The position numbers and the translations under genes are program-made. From a virus: a stretch of DNA of 30,640 nt. The notes under the pieces are model-generated. The model had not been told where the DNA came from, made no database searches, and saw nothing but the letters and a program-made list of their open reading frames with translations. Shown one piece after another: positions 1 through 8,156 of the stretch. Each line of letters begins with the position of its first letter. The first letter of the stretch is position 1. The stretch lies in IMG/VR virus record IMGVR_UViG_3300045135_002892, positions 1 to 30,640 of that record; one strand, written 5' to 3'.

Positions 1-9
1 TTTTTTTTT

Positions 10-2103
10 CTAGGCCACCGCTTCGGCGAAGTAGGTGGCGAAGATACGCTTGGACTTTTTACTGCTTGAGTGTTTCTTAAAGGCAGTCTTAATTTCATTT
101 GTCTTTGCAGAATCCTTTACTTCAAATTCGTCATCGACTGCATCAATTTTTCCGTTCAAAACGAAATAGGTATCGTACCCAGTTTTTTCAATGGAGACAA
201 AACCATTCTTACGGTATACTTTTATCTTTTCCTTGGCCTCTTCCTGACACTGAGGTATGTAATATTTTGTTTGGTATCGCAAGTCGCGACTTGTATTACA
301 GATGAAATAACCTACAGTGTTATAACCTTTGCTTTGCACGTGAGCCAGAAGCTCAGGAGTACAAGAACGATATGTACCGCATTTAATAAATTTGTTATCG
401 ATTTTAACCTTAGTGGATTTGTTCCACGCACTTTCTTTGAATTCCAAGCCGTGGCTATCGCCATCGGTGATTGTCATAAAGGTAACCTTTTCAAGACCAT
501 TTGCTGCTTTAAAGCGATCAAGTATTTTGTTCATCACAAGCAAGGTGTGGTCAAGCGGAGTACCACCTAAGGTGTCATAACCTCTACGAAACAAACGGCG
601 GAGTGCCATGCCAAGGTACATAAGGCGAACCGCTTCGTTGAACTCAGACTTTTTCATTTTAGAAGATAACTGATGAACAATGATAGCTTGATCCATTATG
701 ACCTGATTTAACCCTTGTGTAGGTTGTAAGTTAGACTCAAGATAATGACCAGAAGTAAATGAGTAAATGTCAAACGGTATGTTCGCTTTACGGCAAAACA
801 TAGCTAAGGTAATGGCTTGGTCAATGACATTCTGAATGACAGAACCCATTGAGCCAGAAAAGTCAATGATAGCGACAATGCCATGTGATTTCCCTTCAGG
901 GATTTCAGTGTTTGATAAGAAGATGTTATCTGAAAACTTATATGAAGATAACTTAGTCATATCAAGCTTGCCAGTTTTTGATTCCTTAGCACGAGACAGT
1001 TGAGACGCACGCTTACGCATTTCAAATTCACGAGCCATAAGATTCGTAAATTTCTCGGCTTGTCCGATAAACTCATTAAAATTCTCAGTAGTATCAACCA
1101 ATAAATAATCATTAGTGCTAAGAGATGCAATGTTATCACGACGGAAATTCATTACTTCTTTATAGTTAACAATAAGGTCGTTAACATCGTAGCCATCAAT
1201 ACCGTATGATACATTTATAGAATTTCCATAGCGATCCTTTTCAATTAAAGAAGATTCCTTTTTACGGAATGTATCATCAGTGTACGTTTCCATTTCGTCA
1301 ATTGCAGGATCGTTAGAAGATTCTGAATCCAAAGCAGGTTTTTCTCCAGTCCCTTTAGATTCCTCAAGAGAACCGCCGCCGTCAGGTGTTTCATCTGACT
1401 CTTCAGCTTCATCAGAAGAACCAGCACCGCCTTCTGCAGACATTTCTTCGGACTCTTGAGTATCCTCAGGAGCAAATGTTGACGAACCTTCTTGAAAGGT
1501 ATTATCCTGATCATAGCCAGTTGTATCAGAAGGAGGCGGAGTACAATCGTTATCTTTGGTGTTTAACCATTCATAGATTTCCTGACAAACCAAAAGAACT
1601 TCGTCAAAGGTTTCAGGAGTATATGCAAGATCAAAATAGTACTGTTCTTCGTCGGTAAAATCAACATCGATTAACGTACGTAGCTTTGCCTTAATATTTA
1701 GACGGTCCATAAAAGACAGAGTATCGATACTACGAGTTGAAAGACCGAAGAAATCTTTTTCGCTAAGTTCCTTATAACCGGTGATAAATGAACGGCGGAG
1801 TCCTGGGTAGCGAGTTTGAATCAGTTTTTCAATACGAATATCTTCGATGATATTCACAAAAGCTCGAGGAAAATCGAACTTGCGAGTTGATTCGTGCCAA
1901 CCATCAGCGGGCGTATAAAGAGCATGACCGACCTCATGGCCAGTCATTAGATCGTATAGGTCTTCAGAAACATTATCCCATACAGGAAGGAACAGCACAC
2001 GATTCACAACATCAAATGCGGCTGTGTCATAGTTACCATGACGGATGTCAATGTTCTCGTTCGAGAGCAATCGCGCGAGAATTGATTTCTTTTGACTTAA
2101 CAT
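10..2103 (-). CDS. vWA-domain protein with N-terminal HExxH zinc-protease motif
   Basis: 697 residues. The N-terminal third has a zinc-protease signature, HEVGH at residues 56-60, followed about 27 residues later by acidic residues (NIIEDIRIE) that could supply the third metal ligand. The middle, about 190-290, is acidic, low-complexity and probably disordered. The C-terminal half is a von Willebrand A domain with a complete MIDAS: DFSGSMG near 413, GGTPLDHT near 510 and TITDGDSHG near 545. vWA proteins of this shape often partner with MoxR/CobS-type AAA+ ATPases. A CobS-like ATPase is a common gene of marine T4-like phages and could lie just beyond the left edge, but that is inference. The start is supported by GGAGG 7 bases upstream and by an early-type promoter about 20 bases further up. 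It follows gp46 after a 101-base gap. The family assignment is good; the substrate is unknown. Confidence 0.75.
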   Translation of the reverse strand: MLSQKKSILARLLSNENIDIRHGNYDTAAFDVVNRVLFLPVWDNVSEDLYDLMTGHEVGHALYTPADGWHESTRKFDFPRAFVNIIEDIRIEKLIQTRYPGLRRSFITGYKELSEKDFFGLSTRSIDTLSFMDRLNIKAKLRTLIDVDFTDEEQYYFDLAYTPETFDEVLLVCQEIYEWLNTKDNDCTPPPSDTTGYDQDNTFQEGSSTFAPEDTQESEEMSAEGGAGSSDEAEESDETPDGGGSLEESKGTGEKPALDSESSNDPAIDEMETYTDDTFRKKESSLIEKDRYGNSINVSYGIDGYDVNDLIVNYKEVMNFRRDNIASLSTNDYLLVDTTENFNEFIGQAEKFTNLMAREFEMRKRASQLSRAKESKTGKLDMTKLSSYKFSDNIFLSNTEIPEGKSHGIVAIIDFSGSMGSVIQNVIDQAITLAMFCRKANIPFDIYSFTSGHYLESNLQPTQGLNQVIMDQAIIVHQLSSKMKKSEFNEAVRLMYLGMALRRLFRRGYDTLGGTPLDHTLLVMNKILDRFKAANGLEKVTFMTITDGDSHGLEFKESAWNKSTKVKIDNKFIKCGTYRSCTPELLAHVQSKGYNTVGYFICNTSRDLRYQTKYYIPQCQEEAKEKIKVYRKNGFVSIEKTGYDTYFVLNGKIDAVDDEFEVKDSAKTNEIKTAFKKHSSSKKSKRIFATYFAEAVA

Positions 2104-2128
2104 AGTGTTTCCTCCATTTGATATAGCT

Positions 2129-2160
2129 ATTTTATCAAAGTAGAAGACAATTGTATATAG
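2129..2160 (-). promoter_or_regulatory. Early-type sigma70 promoter for the vWA gene
   Basis: Read on the minus strand: CTATATACA (2160-2152), a 17-base spacer, then TAAAAT (2134-2129). This matches, with two changes, the CTATTTACA-17-TATAAT pattern seen twice near 5707-5788, which resembles T4 early promoters (GTTTACA at -35). Predicted start near 2122, about 20 bases before the ATG and next to its GGAGG site. Confidence 0.55.
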
Positions 2161-2204
2161 CCAGTTTAGAATATTTTAATCTAAAAAGTGAATTCTATAT
2201 AACC

Positions 2205-3932
2205 TTATGTTATTAACATCTTACTAAAATTGCGATCTTTCTTAAATTCTATCTTCGAACGGAACTTTCCATCTAAAGCATCGCCCTTATGACTGATAAC
2301 AAAAACATTGGTTTGAGTATCATCAAAGGAACGAATAATCTTAAGTAAGTTATCAATACCGTCGTTGTCCAACGAAGAGTCAAACGTTTCGTCAAGAACA
2401 AGAAGGTTTGTCGATGTGGAGTTCTTCATTTTAGCAATTTGACGCCATGTAAACAGCAAGCTTAAGTCAATCCGTTGTTTTTCACCTTCAGAAAATGAAG
2501 CATAGTTAAAGTTATCACGATGACGTGACTTAATCGTTTCGCTAAAGTTTTCATCAAGATTAAACGATACAAAGAAATCCATTGTCTGCAAATACTGATT
2601 CACTAAAGTATTCATCGCAGGCAGGTATTCTTTAATGATTTTTGTTTTAATACCAGTGTCTTTAAGCATTTCGCTTGCCACTGCATTATAACTGCGCTCC
2701 TCAGATAGCGAAAACTTGCGATCAGACAGCTTTGCTTGATCTTCAAGCATGTCATTTAAAATGTTTCGCTGATCATTAAGATCGTCTGTGCCTTCTTTTA
2801 AGGAATCAATCTCGTCTTCAATGACTGCGATCTTTTCACGAATCTTTTCAATGGATCGGTTATTGGACTCAATAATGTTCTGCTTTTTTGTGATTGCTAA
2901 GATCGTTTGATTTAAATGAGTAATCAGATCATTGGTTTCAGAATATTCGTGGTCTGCCTTTTCAATCGCCTCTTTAAGCTCCTTTGCCTTTTTAGATGCA
3001 TGTAATATTTTTTGTTCTTTAAAGTCGTATGCGATATCCTGATCGCATGTTGGGCACTGATCATTTTCCTCAAAGAACTTGGCTTCTTTTACAAGAGTAA
3101 TAACTGATGATTTAAAATTGGTTCTATAAGAATTAATCGAATCCAATCTTTTGTTCAAAGATTTCATTTCGTCTTCTGTTCTTTTTTTATTTGATTTAAT
3201 GTAATCAGAGCATACCTTATTTTCTTTAAGATACTCGGCTATTTCATTTTTAAATTCTTTAACCTGATCCTTTTTATATTCTATTTGCTCGCTGTTAAGT
3301 TCATCAATGTCTTTAAGGTATTTTCTTTGTAATGAAATCTTTTCTTTAGTTAAATTGATTTGGTACTCTAAATCGTTAAGCTGCTCTTTTACCTTTGCGG
3401 TTCTTTCTTTTAAGATAACATTCATTTTAGAAAAAATGTTAATATCTAAGAGATCTTCAATGACTTCACGGCGATGGTGAGCAGGTAACTGCATAAACGG
3501 AATAAACGATGAAGATCCAAGAACGACAATCTGATGAAACGATTTATGATTTAACTTAAGAACATTTTGCTCAAGGTATTTCTGATAGTCCTTTGCTGCA
3601 GCAGACTGATTAATCATATTGCCGTTCTGATAGATTTCAAATTTGTTTGGTTTCATTCCGCGAACGACTTTAAACTCGTGTGCTCCAATTTTGAATTCTA
3701 TTTCAACTTCGCAGTTTTTATTATTAACGCTATTCACAAGCTGCGGCTTATTAATCGAGCGGTGTGGTTTACCAAACAGAGCAAATGATAACGCATCAAG
3801 CAATGTTGACTTACCCGCTCCGTTATGACCTACAATTAAAGTGGTAGGGGAACGGTTTAAATCAATTTGCGTAAACTCATTACCTGTACTTAAAAAGTTA
3901 CGCCATTTTATGCTACGAAATACAATTGCCAT
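2205..3932 (-). CDS. 46: Recombination endonuclease subunit gp46 (RAD50/SbcC-like)
   Basis: 575 residues. ATPase subunit of the phage gp46/gp47 complex, which resects DNA ends for recombination-dependent replication and host DNA breakdown. Visible features: Walker A GHNGAGKST at 35-43; two long coiled-coil arms around a zinc-hook CPTC near residue 292; ABC signature SFSEGEKQR near 480; Walker B LLVLDETFDSSLD near 510-522; and a switch histidine in VISHKGD. The length is close to T4 gp46 (560). Its ATG overlaps the gp47 stop by one base (TAATG), so the two subunits are probably translationally coupled. No terminator is seen after it. Confidence 0.96.
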   Translation of the reverse strand: MAIVFRSIKWRNFLSTGNEFTQIDLNRSPTTLIVGHNGAGKSTLLDALSFALFGKPHRSINKPQLVNSVNNKNCEVEIEFKIGAHEFKVVRGMKPNKFEIYQNGNMINQSAAAKDYQKYLEQNVLKLNHKSFHQIVVLGSSSFIPFMQLPAHHRREVIEDLLDINIFSKMNVILKERTAKVKEQLNDLEYQINLTKEKISLQRKYLKDIDELNSEQIEYKKDQVKEFKNEIAEYLKENKVCSDYIKSNKKRTEDEMKSLNKRLDSINSYRTNFKSSVITLVKEAKFFEENDQCPTCDQDIAYDFKEQKILHASKKAKELKEAIEKADHEYSETNDLITHLNQTILAITKKQNIIESNNRSIEKIREKIAVIEDEIDSLKEGTDDLNDQRNILNDMLEDQAKLSDRKFSLSEERSYNAVASEMLKDTGIKTKIIKEYLPAMNTLVNQYLQTMDFFVSFNLDENFSETIKSRHRDNFNYASFSEGEKQRIDLSLLFTWRQIAKMKNSTSTNLLVLDETFDSSLDNDGIDNLLKIIRSFDDTQTNVFVISHKGDALDGKFRSKIEFKKDRNFSKMLIT

Positions 3933-4993
3933 TATACAACCTCTTCGTTGATCGCTTCGGTATAAAGAGATCTCATCAATACTTTAATCTTGTCTTTATT
4001 GAAATCCGTTTCAACTGCATCAACATACGAATCTAACAAAACAGTTGTATCCTCTACAGATATCGAACCGCCTTGAACATTTTCACCAATAAACTCATCA
4101 AACGTTTCCGCAATTTTCAATTCATGAATATCTGCTTCGTTAATACGATCAATAAACTTATCGAATGCATACGGATCTTTTTTCTTTACAACCACTACTT
4201 TCACAAATTTATTTTTCAATTGCGATGTATCATAATTATTATAATCTATTTCTTCGTCATTGTAAAATACTTTTTTAAACAAAATTCGTGGATTGCGAAC
4301 TGGTGTAAGCTCACGTGTTTCGGTATCAAAAATATGGAAATACTTAGGGTCATCGGCATCTGACCAATTAAACTCCATCTGTGAGCCAAGATAGTGAACA
4401 TGGCCTTGCTGAGATTTAGTATGGAAATGGCCTGACATAACTAATTCAAATCGATCAAATAATGAAGCTTCCATTCCGTGCGTATTCTTTACACCTTTCA
4501 TCATTTCAAAACCATTTAGCTCAAAATGACCACCAATGATTGATGCCTTTGTTTTTGAAAGAAACTTAGTAAAGTCAGAATAGTTTTCGTTATTAATCCA
4601 AGGGATCAAAGAAACCTTACATCCATTGTAATCCAATTCAACAGGGTCCATGTGGATCGTAACACAATCGGTATAGTAACCTAGCAATTCTTTTAATGAA
4701 CAAAGATCATTGGTTGATTTGTAAAATACATCATGGTTACCAGCAATAACATCCATGTGGATTCCATACCGTCTTAATGGCTCCAAAAAGATTTTACGAT
4801 TACGATGTAAGGCTTTAAAGTTAATGTACTTACGATGGTCGTAATAATCGCCAAGATGCCAAATGTTTTTGATTCCATTTTCCAAAAGATACGGAAAGAA
4901 CACTTCGCTATAAAATTCTTCTTGGTAATCCATAAAGATGTCAGAGCTGTTGCGTATCCCACAGTGCGTATCCGATATTACCGCAATTTTCAT
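3932..4993 (-). CDS. 47: Recombination endonuclease subunit gp47 (MRE11/SbcD-like)
   Basis: 353 residues, near T4 gp47 (339). Calcineurin-like metallophosphoesterase acting as the nuclease partner of gp46. The metal-binding motifs are all present: SDTHCG (D8, H10), LGDYYDHR (GD at 48-49), GNHD (85-88) and SGHFHTKS near 190. The C-terminal part (after about 230) would be the RAD50-binding region by family knowledge. The start codon overlaps the stop of a 20-codon ORF (ATGA), and the stop overlaps the gp46 start (TAATG). Confidence 0.96.
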   Translation of the reverse strand: MKIAVISDTHCGIRNSSDIFMDYQEEFYSEVFFPYLLENGIKNIWHLGDYYDHRKYINFKALHRNRKIFLEPLRRYGIHMDVIAGNHDVFYKSTNDLCSLKELLGYYTDCVTIHMDPVELDYNGCKVSLIPWINNENYSDFTKFLSKTKASIIGGHFELNGFEMMKGVKNTHGMEASLFDRFELVMSGHFHTKSQQGHVHYLGSQMEFNWSDADDPKYFHIFDTETRELTPVRNPRILFKKVFYNDEEIDYNNYDTSQLKNKFVKVVVVKKKDPYAFDKFIDRINEADIHELKIAETFDEFIGENVQGGSISVEDTTVLLDSYVDAVETDFNKDKIKVLMRSLYTEAINEEVV

Positions 4994-5052
4994 AATTTAA
5001 TTACCTCAGGATCTTTTTTCAAAAACCATTTTGATTTATTTGTTGCTTTCAT
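4990..5052 (-). CDS. Possible 20-residue leader peptide upstream of gp47
   Basis: A 20-codon ORF (MKATNKSKWFLKKDPEVIKL) in the 109-base gp55-gp47 gap. It has GGAG 7 bases before its ATG, and its TGA overlaps the gp47 ATG. gp47 itself has no good ribosome site of its own, so this ORF may act by translational coupling. The peptide is lysine-rich and I do not recognise it. It may not be a functional protein. Confidence 0.35.
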   Translation of the reverse strand: MKATNKSKWFLKKDPEVIKL

Positions 5053-5102
5053 TAATTCACTCCATCCATAATATATCTTACCAGCGAATTGCAATCTTCA
5101 TA

Positions 5103-5678
5103 TTAGTTTTCTTCGAACCCCATGAAAAGTTCTAAACCTTTTTTCTTTTCATTCTTTGAGAATTCTTTAATTGCGCTATCTTGTTTATGGATATAATCAA
5201 TCCGCGTACGAAGTTCATCCATGAATGTTAGTTCGCTTTCAGGAATGTATTCTTCGTTTTCACCGAAATGTAAAAACTCTTCGTAGCCTGCCGTTTCAAT
5301 ATATTTCATTTTAACGTCGTGTTGTTTCTTTTCTTTCTGTATCCGCCTCAAAAAGGCATAATATGTAATCTGTGTAAAATAAGAGAATGCATTAGGCGCA
5401 CCAGTTCGCGTGGTTTTACTGATGTCGTAATTTAATATCGCCTTAAGATTATTTTCAACCGCATCCATTACCATTTCTTCGCGATACGTATAACGAATAA
5501 AATTAGACTTGTGAGACAAGCCTTCGGCAATCTTAAGAAAGCATTCGGCAATATAATCTGGAACAATAGGTATCGGTTCGCCTTTTTCTTTTGCCTCATT
5601 TACCTTTTCAACATACGCAAAGACTGCAGCTGAAAACTCTTTATTATTGACATAATGGGGTTTTTCTTTTTTAGACAT
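5103..5678 (-). CDS. 55: Late transcription sigma factor gp55
   Basis: 191 residues (T4 gp55 is 185). It binds host RNA polymerase core and recognises TATAAATA late promoters, many of which occur in this window. The recognisable core is the middle of the protein, including NAFSYFTQITYYAFLRRI, the sigma region 2-like helix, followed by a basic KEKKQ stretch. There is no region 4, as expected for this family. AGAGG lies 8 bases before the ATG, and an early-type promoter starts about 22 bases upstream, which suits a regulator needed before late transcription. It is preceded by a 140-base control region and followed by gp47/46, the usual marine T4-like order. Confidence 0.92.
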   Translation of the reverse strand: MSKKEKPHYVNNKEFSAAVFAYVEKVNEAKEKGEPIPIVPDYIAECFLKIAEGLSHKSNFIRYTYREEMVMDAVENNLKAILNYDISKTTRTGAPNAFSYFTQITYYAFLRRIQKEKKQHDVKMKYIETAGYEEFLHFGENEEYIPESELTFMDELRTRIDYIHKQDSAIKEFSKNEKKKGLELFMGFEEN

Positions 5679-5706
5679 AATGTTAGCCTCTTTAATATTT
5701 AGATCT

Positions 5707-5738
5707 ATTATACTATAGATCAGAAGGTTTGTAAATAG
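5707..5738 (-). promoter_or_regulatory. Early-type sigma70 promoter for gp55
   Basis: Minus strand: CTATTTACA (5738-5730), a spacer of exactly 17 bases (5729-5713), then a perfect TATAAT (5712-5707). Predicted start near 5700, giving a 22-base leader that contains the AGAGG site of gp55. AT-rich DNA lies upstream, as in T4 early promoters. Confidence 0.8.
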
Positions 5739-5765
5739 AAAATATTTTTGTTTTAGCTATTTACA
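5730..5765. repeat. Inverted repeat joining two divergent promoters
   Basis: TGTAAATAG (5730-5738) and CTATTTACA (5757-5765) are perfect 9-base inverted copies, 18 bases apart. Each arm is the -35 element of one promoter, so the repeat is explained by a mirror-image promoter pair. It could also be a binding site for a dimeric regulator. Confidence 0.6.
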
Positions 5766-5788
5766 TTTCGCAAATTGTGTGATATAAT
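5757..5788 (+). promoter_or_regulatory. Early-type sigma70 promoter pointing rightward
   Basis: Plus strand: CTATTTACA (5757-5765), a spacer of exactly 17 bases, then TATAAT (5783-5788). Predicted start near 5795. It is followed by a G-rich ribosome-site-like stretch (5800-5813) and an ATG at 5822 that opens only seven codons. All genes to the right are on the other strand, so the RNA would be antisense to the 119-residue gene and uvsW. Confidence 0.6.
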
Positions 5789-5818
5789 AATATAGTTCCC
5801 GGGGAGGGTAGAGGTATA

Positions 5819-6178
5819 CTAATGGAAAACAGTATCTTTAGGTAATGATATATCATATTCATCAGGTTCATCATAATTAGCCGTTGCTATATTTATAATC
5901 GTTTGTAGGTACTGTTCTTTAGTATTTAGATCGACCTCAACATGTGATACAATATGGAATTTATTTAAAACAATAAAATCAGTATCAGACAAAGGAAACC
6001 ATTCTTTAAAATGATATGAATATGATTCACCTGTCATTATCGGTACCAAAACCAACGGAGCTTCAATTACATAATTATGTTCTTGCTTTTTAGATAATAA
6101 TGCTACAATCTCATCCCCTGTACTCATTTTAAAATGGTGAATGTTTAAAGATTTTGCCTCTTCACGAATAGAACTCAT
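5819..6178 (-). CDS. Conserved-type hypothetical protein between uvsW and gp55
   Basis: 119 residues, function not recognised. It has no signal peptide or membrane segment. The N-terminal half (KMSTGDEIVALLSKK, then VIEAPLVLVPI) has the alternating beta pattern of small Sm-like barrels reported in T4-like phage hypotheticals; this is a weak fold guess. The C-terminus is acidic. The start overlaps the uvsW stop (ATGA), so it is probably translated together with uvsW. In marine T4-like phages one or two unknown small genes often occupy this position. Its last codons overlap the region read by the rightward promoter near 5783. Confidence 0.75.
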   Translation of the reverse strand: MSSIREEAKSLNIHHFKMSTGDEIVALLSKKQEHNYVIEAPLVLVPIMTGESYSYHFKEWFPLSDTDFIVLNKFHIVSHVEVDLNTKEQYLQTIINIATANYDEPDEYDISLPKDTVFH

Positions 6179-7674
6179 ATCGGTACCTCAAATATGTTGT
6201 ACTTGAATTTTTCTCGTGCGTATATTTTTATACGTTCTCCAGAATGTTTTAACGTATAATTCTTTTTAGACTTCCAATGAAAATCATCTGCTATATCATA
6301 TAAAACGGTTATTCTTCCATCATCACTCTTTCTCAAACCTCGCCCAATTGACTGCAATATTTTGATTTGAGATTTACTTGGAGAAGCAAATATAATATTG
6401 TGTAGGTTACGAATATTTATCCCAGTTGAAAATGTACCAAGAGAAGCAACAATAATTGCATTCTTTTCTTTTTCGGTAATCTTACGAACCTGCTCTCGTG
6501 TATCAACATCGGTGGCACCTGACACAAAAAAGATTTTACGACGTTCATGAGCTTTTGCTTTAATGATATCATATAAAGGTATGCCATGCTTTTTCACTAA
6601 CTGAAACAATATAAGAGTATTACCATCTTGATCCAAAGCCAAATTAGCGATAAACTTATTTCGCTTTTCATGCGATACAATGTAATCAATTTCGTCTTGG
6701 TATTTCATTTTACATACCATCTGACGAATAGGATCTTCATATTTAAGAAGCAGTACATTGATTTCAAGATTAGCCAAAGCGCCTGAGTCCATTAATTCAC
6801 GAGTACTTGTTACTTTATAACATACTCCAAAGTGGCCTTCAAGAACTAACTTATGTACCTGTGATCCGTCTAGTGTACCAGTTGTACCGATACGATATTC
6901 CGCTTCTTTACATTTTGACATGATGCTAGTTAAAGACTTTGCTTTAAATGTATGAGCTTCATCACCAACAACCATACCAAATTGAGCAAACCATGGCGTA
7001 TGTAATTTGTAAATTGATTGCCAAGTACTAATAATGATTCTTTCTTCTTTGGCTATCTTTGGCTGTCCGGCATAAATGCAATGGCAAAGCTTTTGAGCAT
7101 TAAATGTATCGTCAAATTCTGAATAGTCAGCAAAGTCCCCGTACATCTGTTTGACTAACGATGTTGTTGGAACAACAATTAAAACTTTTTGGTTCGGGTG
7201 TTCTTCAAGAAAGTATCGAATCAATGAGTAAATGATAAATGATTTACCTGAAGCAGTAGGACTTAAAAGCAATGCTCTTTTATGAGATAGCGCATGGTAA
7301 ATTGCATCTAACTGGTAATCCCGATGTTCAATCTTTTCTCCTTTTGATGTATATGTACCTTCTTCAAGGAATTTCATATCTACATCATATTGAATTCCTG
7401 GGAGACCGTAATAATTATCATGGTTTAATTCAATTGTGTAATCACGGACGGCCGCAAACTCGTATAGGTATTTTAATAAACCACCTGGGAGTTCACGATC
7501 ACGACTATTAAATAATCGTATTAGGCCGTCCCAAAGCTTATTTCTGTAGGCTGGGGAAAACTGATACCCTTCTGCATAGAACGAAAAAAAGTTAACCAAT
7601 TCATTTAGTGTAGACGGCTCTGCGTCTACATGTAAAAACGCATGGTTCTTTTTATGTATAGAGATTACGCTCAT
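6175..7674 (-). CDS. uvsW: RNA-DNA/DNA helicase UvsW
   Basis: 499 residues (T4 UvsW is 503). Superfamily 2 helicase that unwinds R-loops and branched DNA, shutting off origin-dependent replication and aiding recombination repair. The N-terminal domain includes FFSFYAEGYQFSPAYRNKLW, matching the T4 N-domain. Helicase motifs: SPTASGKS (138-145), DEAH (238-241), GTTGTLDG, ASLGTFSTGIN and the arginine-finger motif QSIGRGLRKSDDGR. The ATG at 7674 is chosen because it overlaps the UvsY stop (TAATG) and the protein then begins like T4 UvsW. A longer in-frame extension to 7701 would run into uvsY. Confidence 0.96.
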   Translation of the reverse strand: MSVISIHKKNHAFLHVDAEPSTLNELVNFFSFYAEGYQFSPAYRNKLWDGLIRLFNSRDRELPGGLLKYLYEFAAVRDYTIELNHDNYYGLPGIQYDVDMKFLEEGTYTSKGEKIEHRDYQLDAIYHALSHKRALLLSPTASGKSFIIYSLIRYFLEEHPNQKVLIVVPTTSLVKQMYGDFADYSEFDDTFNAQKLCHCIYAGQPKIAKEERIIISTWQSIYKLHTPWFAQFGMVVGDEAHTFKAKSLTSIMSKCKEAEYRIGTTGTLDGSQVHKLVLEGHFGVCYKVTSTRELMDSGALANLEINVLLLKYEDPIRQMVCKMKYQDEIDYIVSHEKRNKFIANLALDQDGNTLILFQLVKKHGIPLYDIIKAKAHERRKIFFVSGATDVDTREQVRKITEKEKNAIIVASLGTFSTGINIRNLHNIIFASPSKSQIKILQSIGRGLRKSDDGRITVLYDIADDFHWKSKKNYTLKHSGERIKIYAREKFKYNIFEVPI

Positions 7675-8117
7675 TATGCCCCACTTGTGAACTTCCGCCA
7701 TTCGATGGCATTACGTACTGATTGATGACGCCACTTAATTTGATCCATAATTTCTTTTAAGGAATCCACACACATTTTCAATTGCTCAACTTCAATATTC
7801 ATTTCTTGGATATGTGGATCTGCATCGTAATAATAATCCATTTCGCCTTTAAGAATTTTTAAACCATTTAGTGCATCATACTCCCATCCAAGAGCATCCA
7901 TTTCATCTTTTGAAAGTTTACCGTTATACCATAAAAACTTATTCTTTAAAAGTACTTTAAAGTCCATTTCCTTTCGCATAAGCTTATGGCGATAAAAATT
8001 GTAAATGTCAAGGTATTTTGCATGAAGCTTTGCGCTATCAATTGAAGCTTCATCTAAATTCATTTCATTAATTTGCGAGTCTTTTTTCCACATGGCCATA
8101 ACTTCATCAAATCGCAT
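7674..8117 (-). CDS. uvsY: Recombination mediator UvsY
   Basis: 147 residues (T4 UvsY is 137). It loads the UvsX recombinase onto gp32-coated single-stranded DNA. The protein is helical and charged, beginning MRFDEVMAMWKKDSQI, with the family pattern DSAKLHAKYLDIYN..KLMRKEMDFKVL, and ends in a helix with KWRHQSVRNAIEWRKF. The assignment also rests on position, immediately before uvsW with a one-base overlap. GGAGATGTT precedes the ATG. A late promoter box lies 32 bases upstream, overlapping the stop of the preceding gene. Confidence 0.9.
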   Translation of the reverse strand: MRFDEVMAMWKKDSQINEMNLDEASIDSAKLHAKYLDIYNFYRHKLMRKEMDFKVLLKNKFLWYNGKLSKDEMDALGWEYDALNGLKILKGEMDYYYDADPHIQEMNIEVEQLKMCVDSLKEIMDQIKWRHQSVRNAIEWRKFTSGA

Positions 8118-8148
8118 AACATCTCCATAATTAAGTAATATACGAAAT

Positions 8149-8156
8149 TATTTATA
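8149..8156 (-). promoter_or_regulatory. T4-type late promoter for uvsY-uvsW
   Basis: Exact TATAAATA on the minus strand, 32 bases before the uvsY ATG and overlapping the stop codon of the upstream gene. Predicted start near 8143. This gives recombination genes a late supply in addition to any early read-through. Confidence 0.75.

Noticed and set aside
2163-2186. Small inverted repeat TTTAGA/TCTAAA between gp46 and the vWA gene
   Set aside because: Six AT-rich pairs with a 9-base loop and no T-run; too weak to call a terminator.
5890-5897. TATAAATA inside the 119-residue gene
   Set aside because: Within coding sequence, about 200 bases from gp55, with the early promoter in between; AT-rich coding DNA can give this by chance. 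It remains a weak candidate for late gp55 expression.
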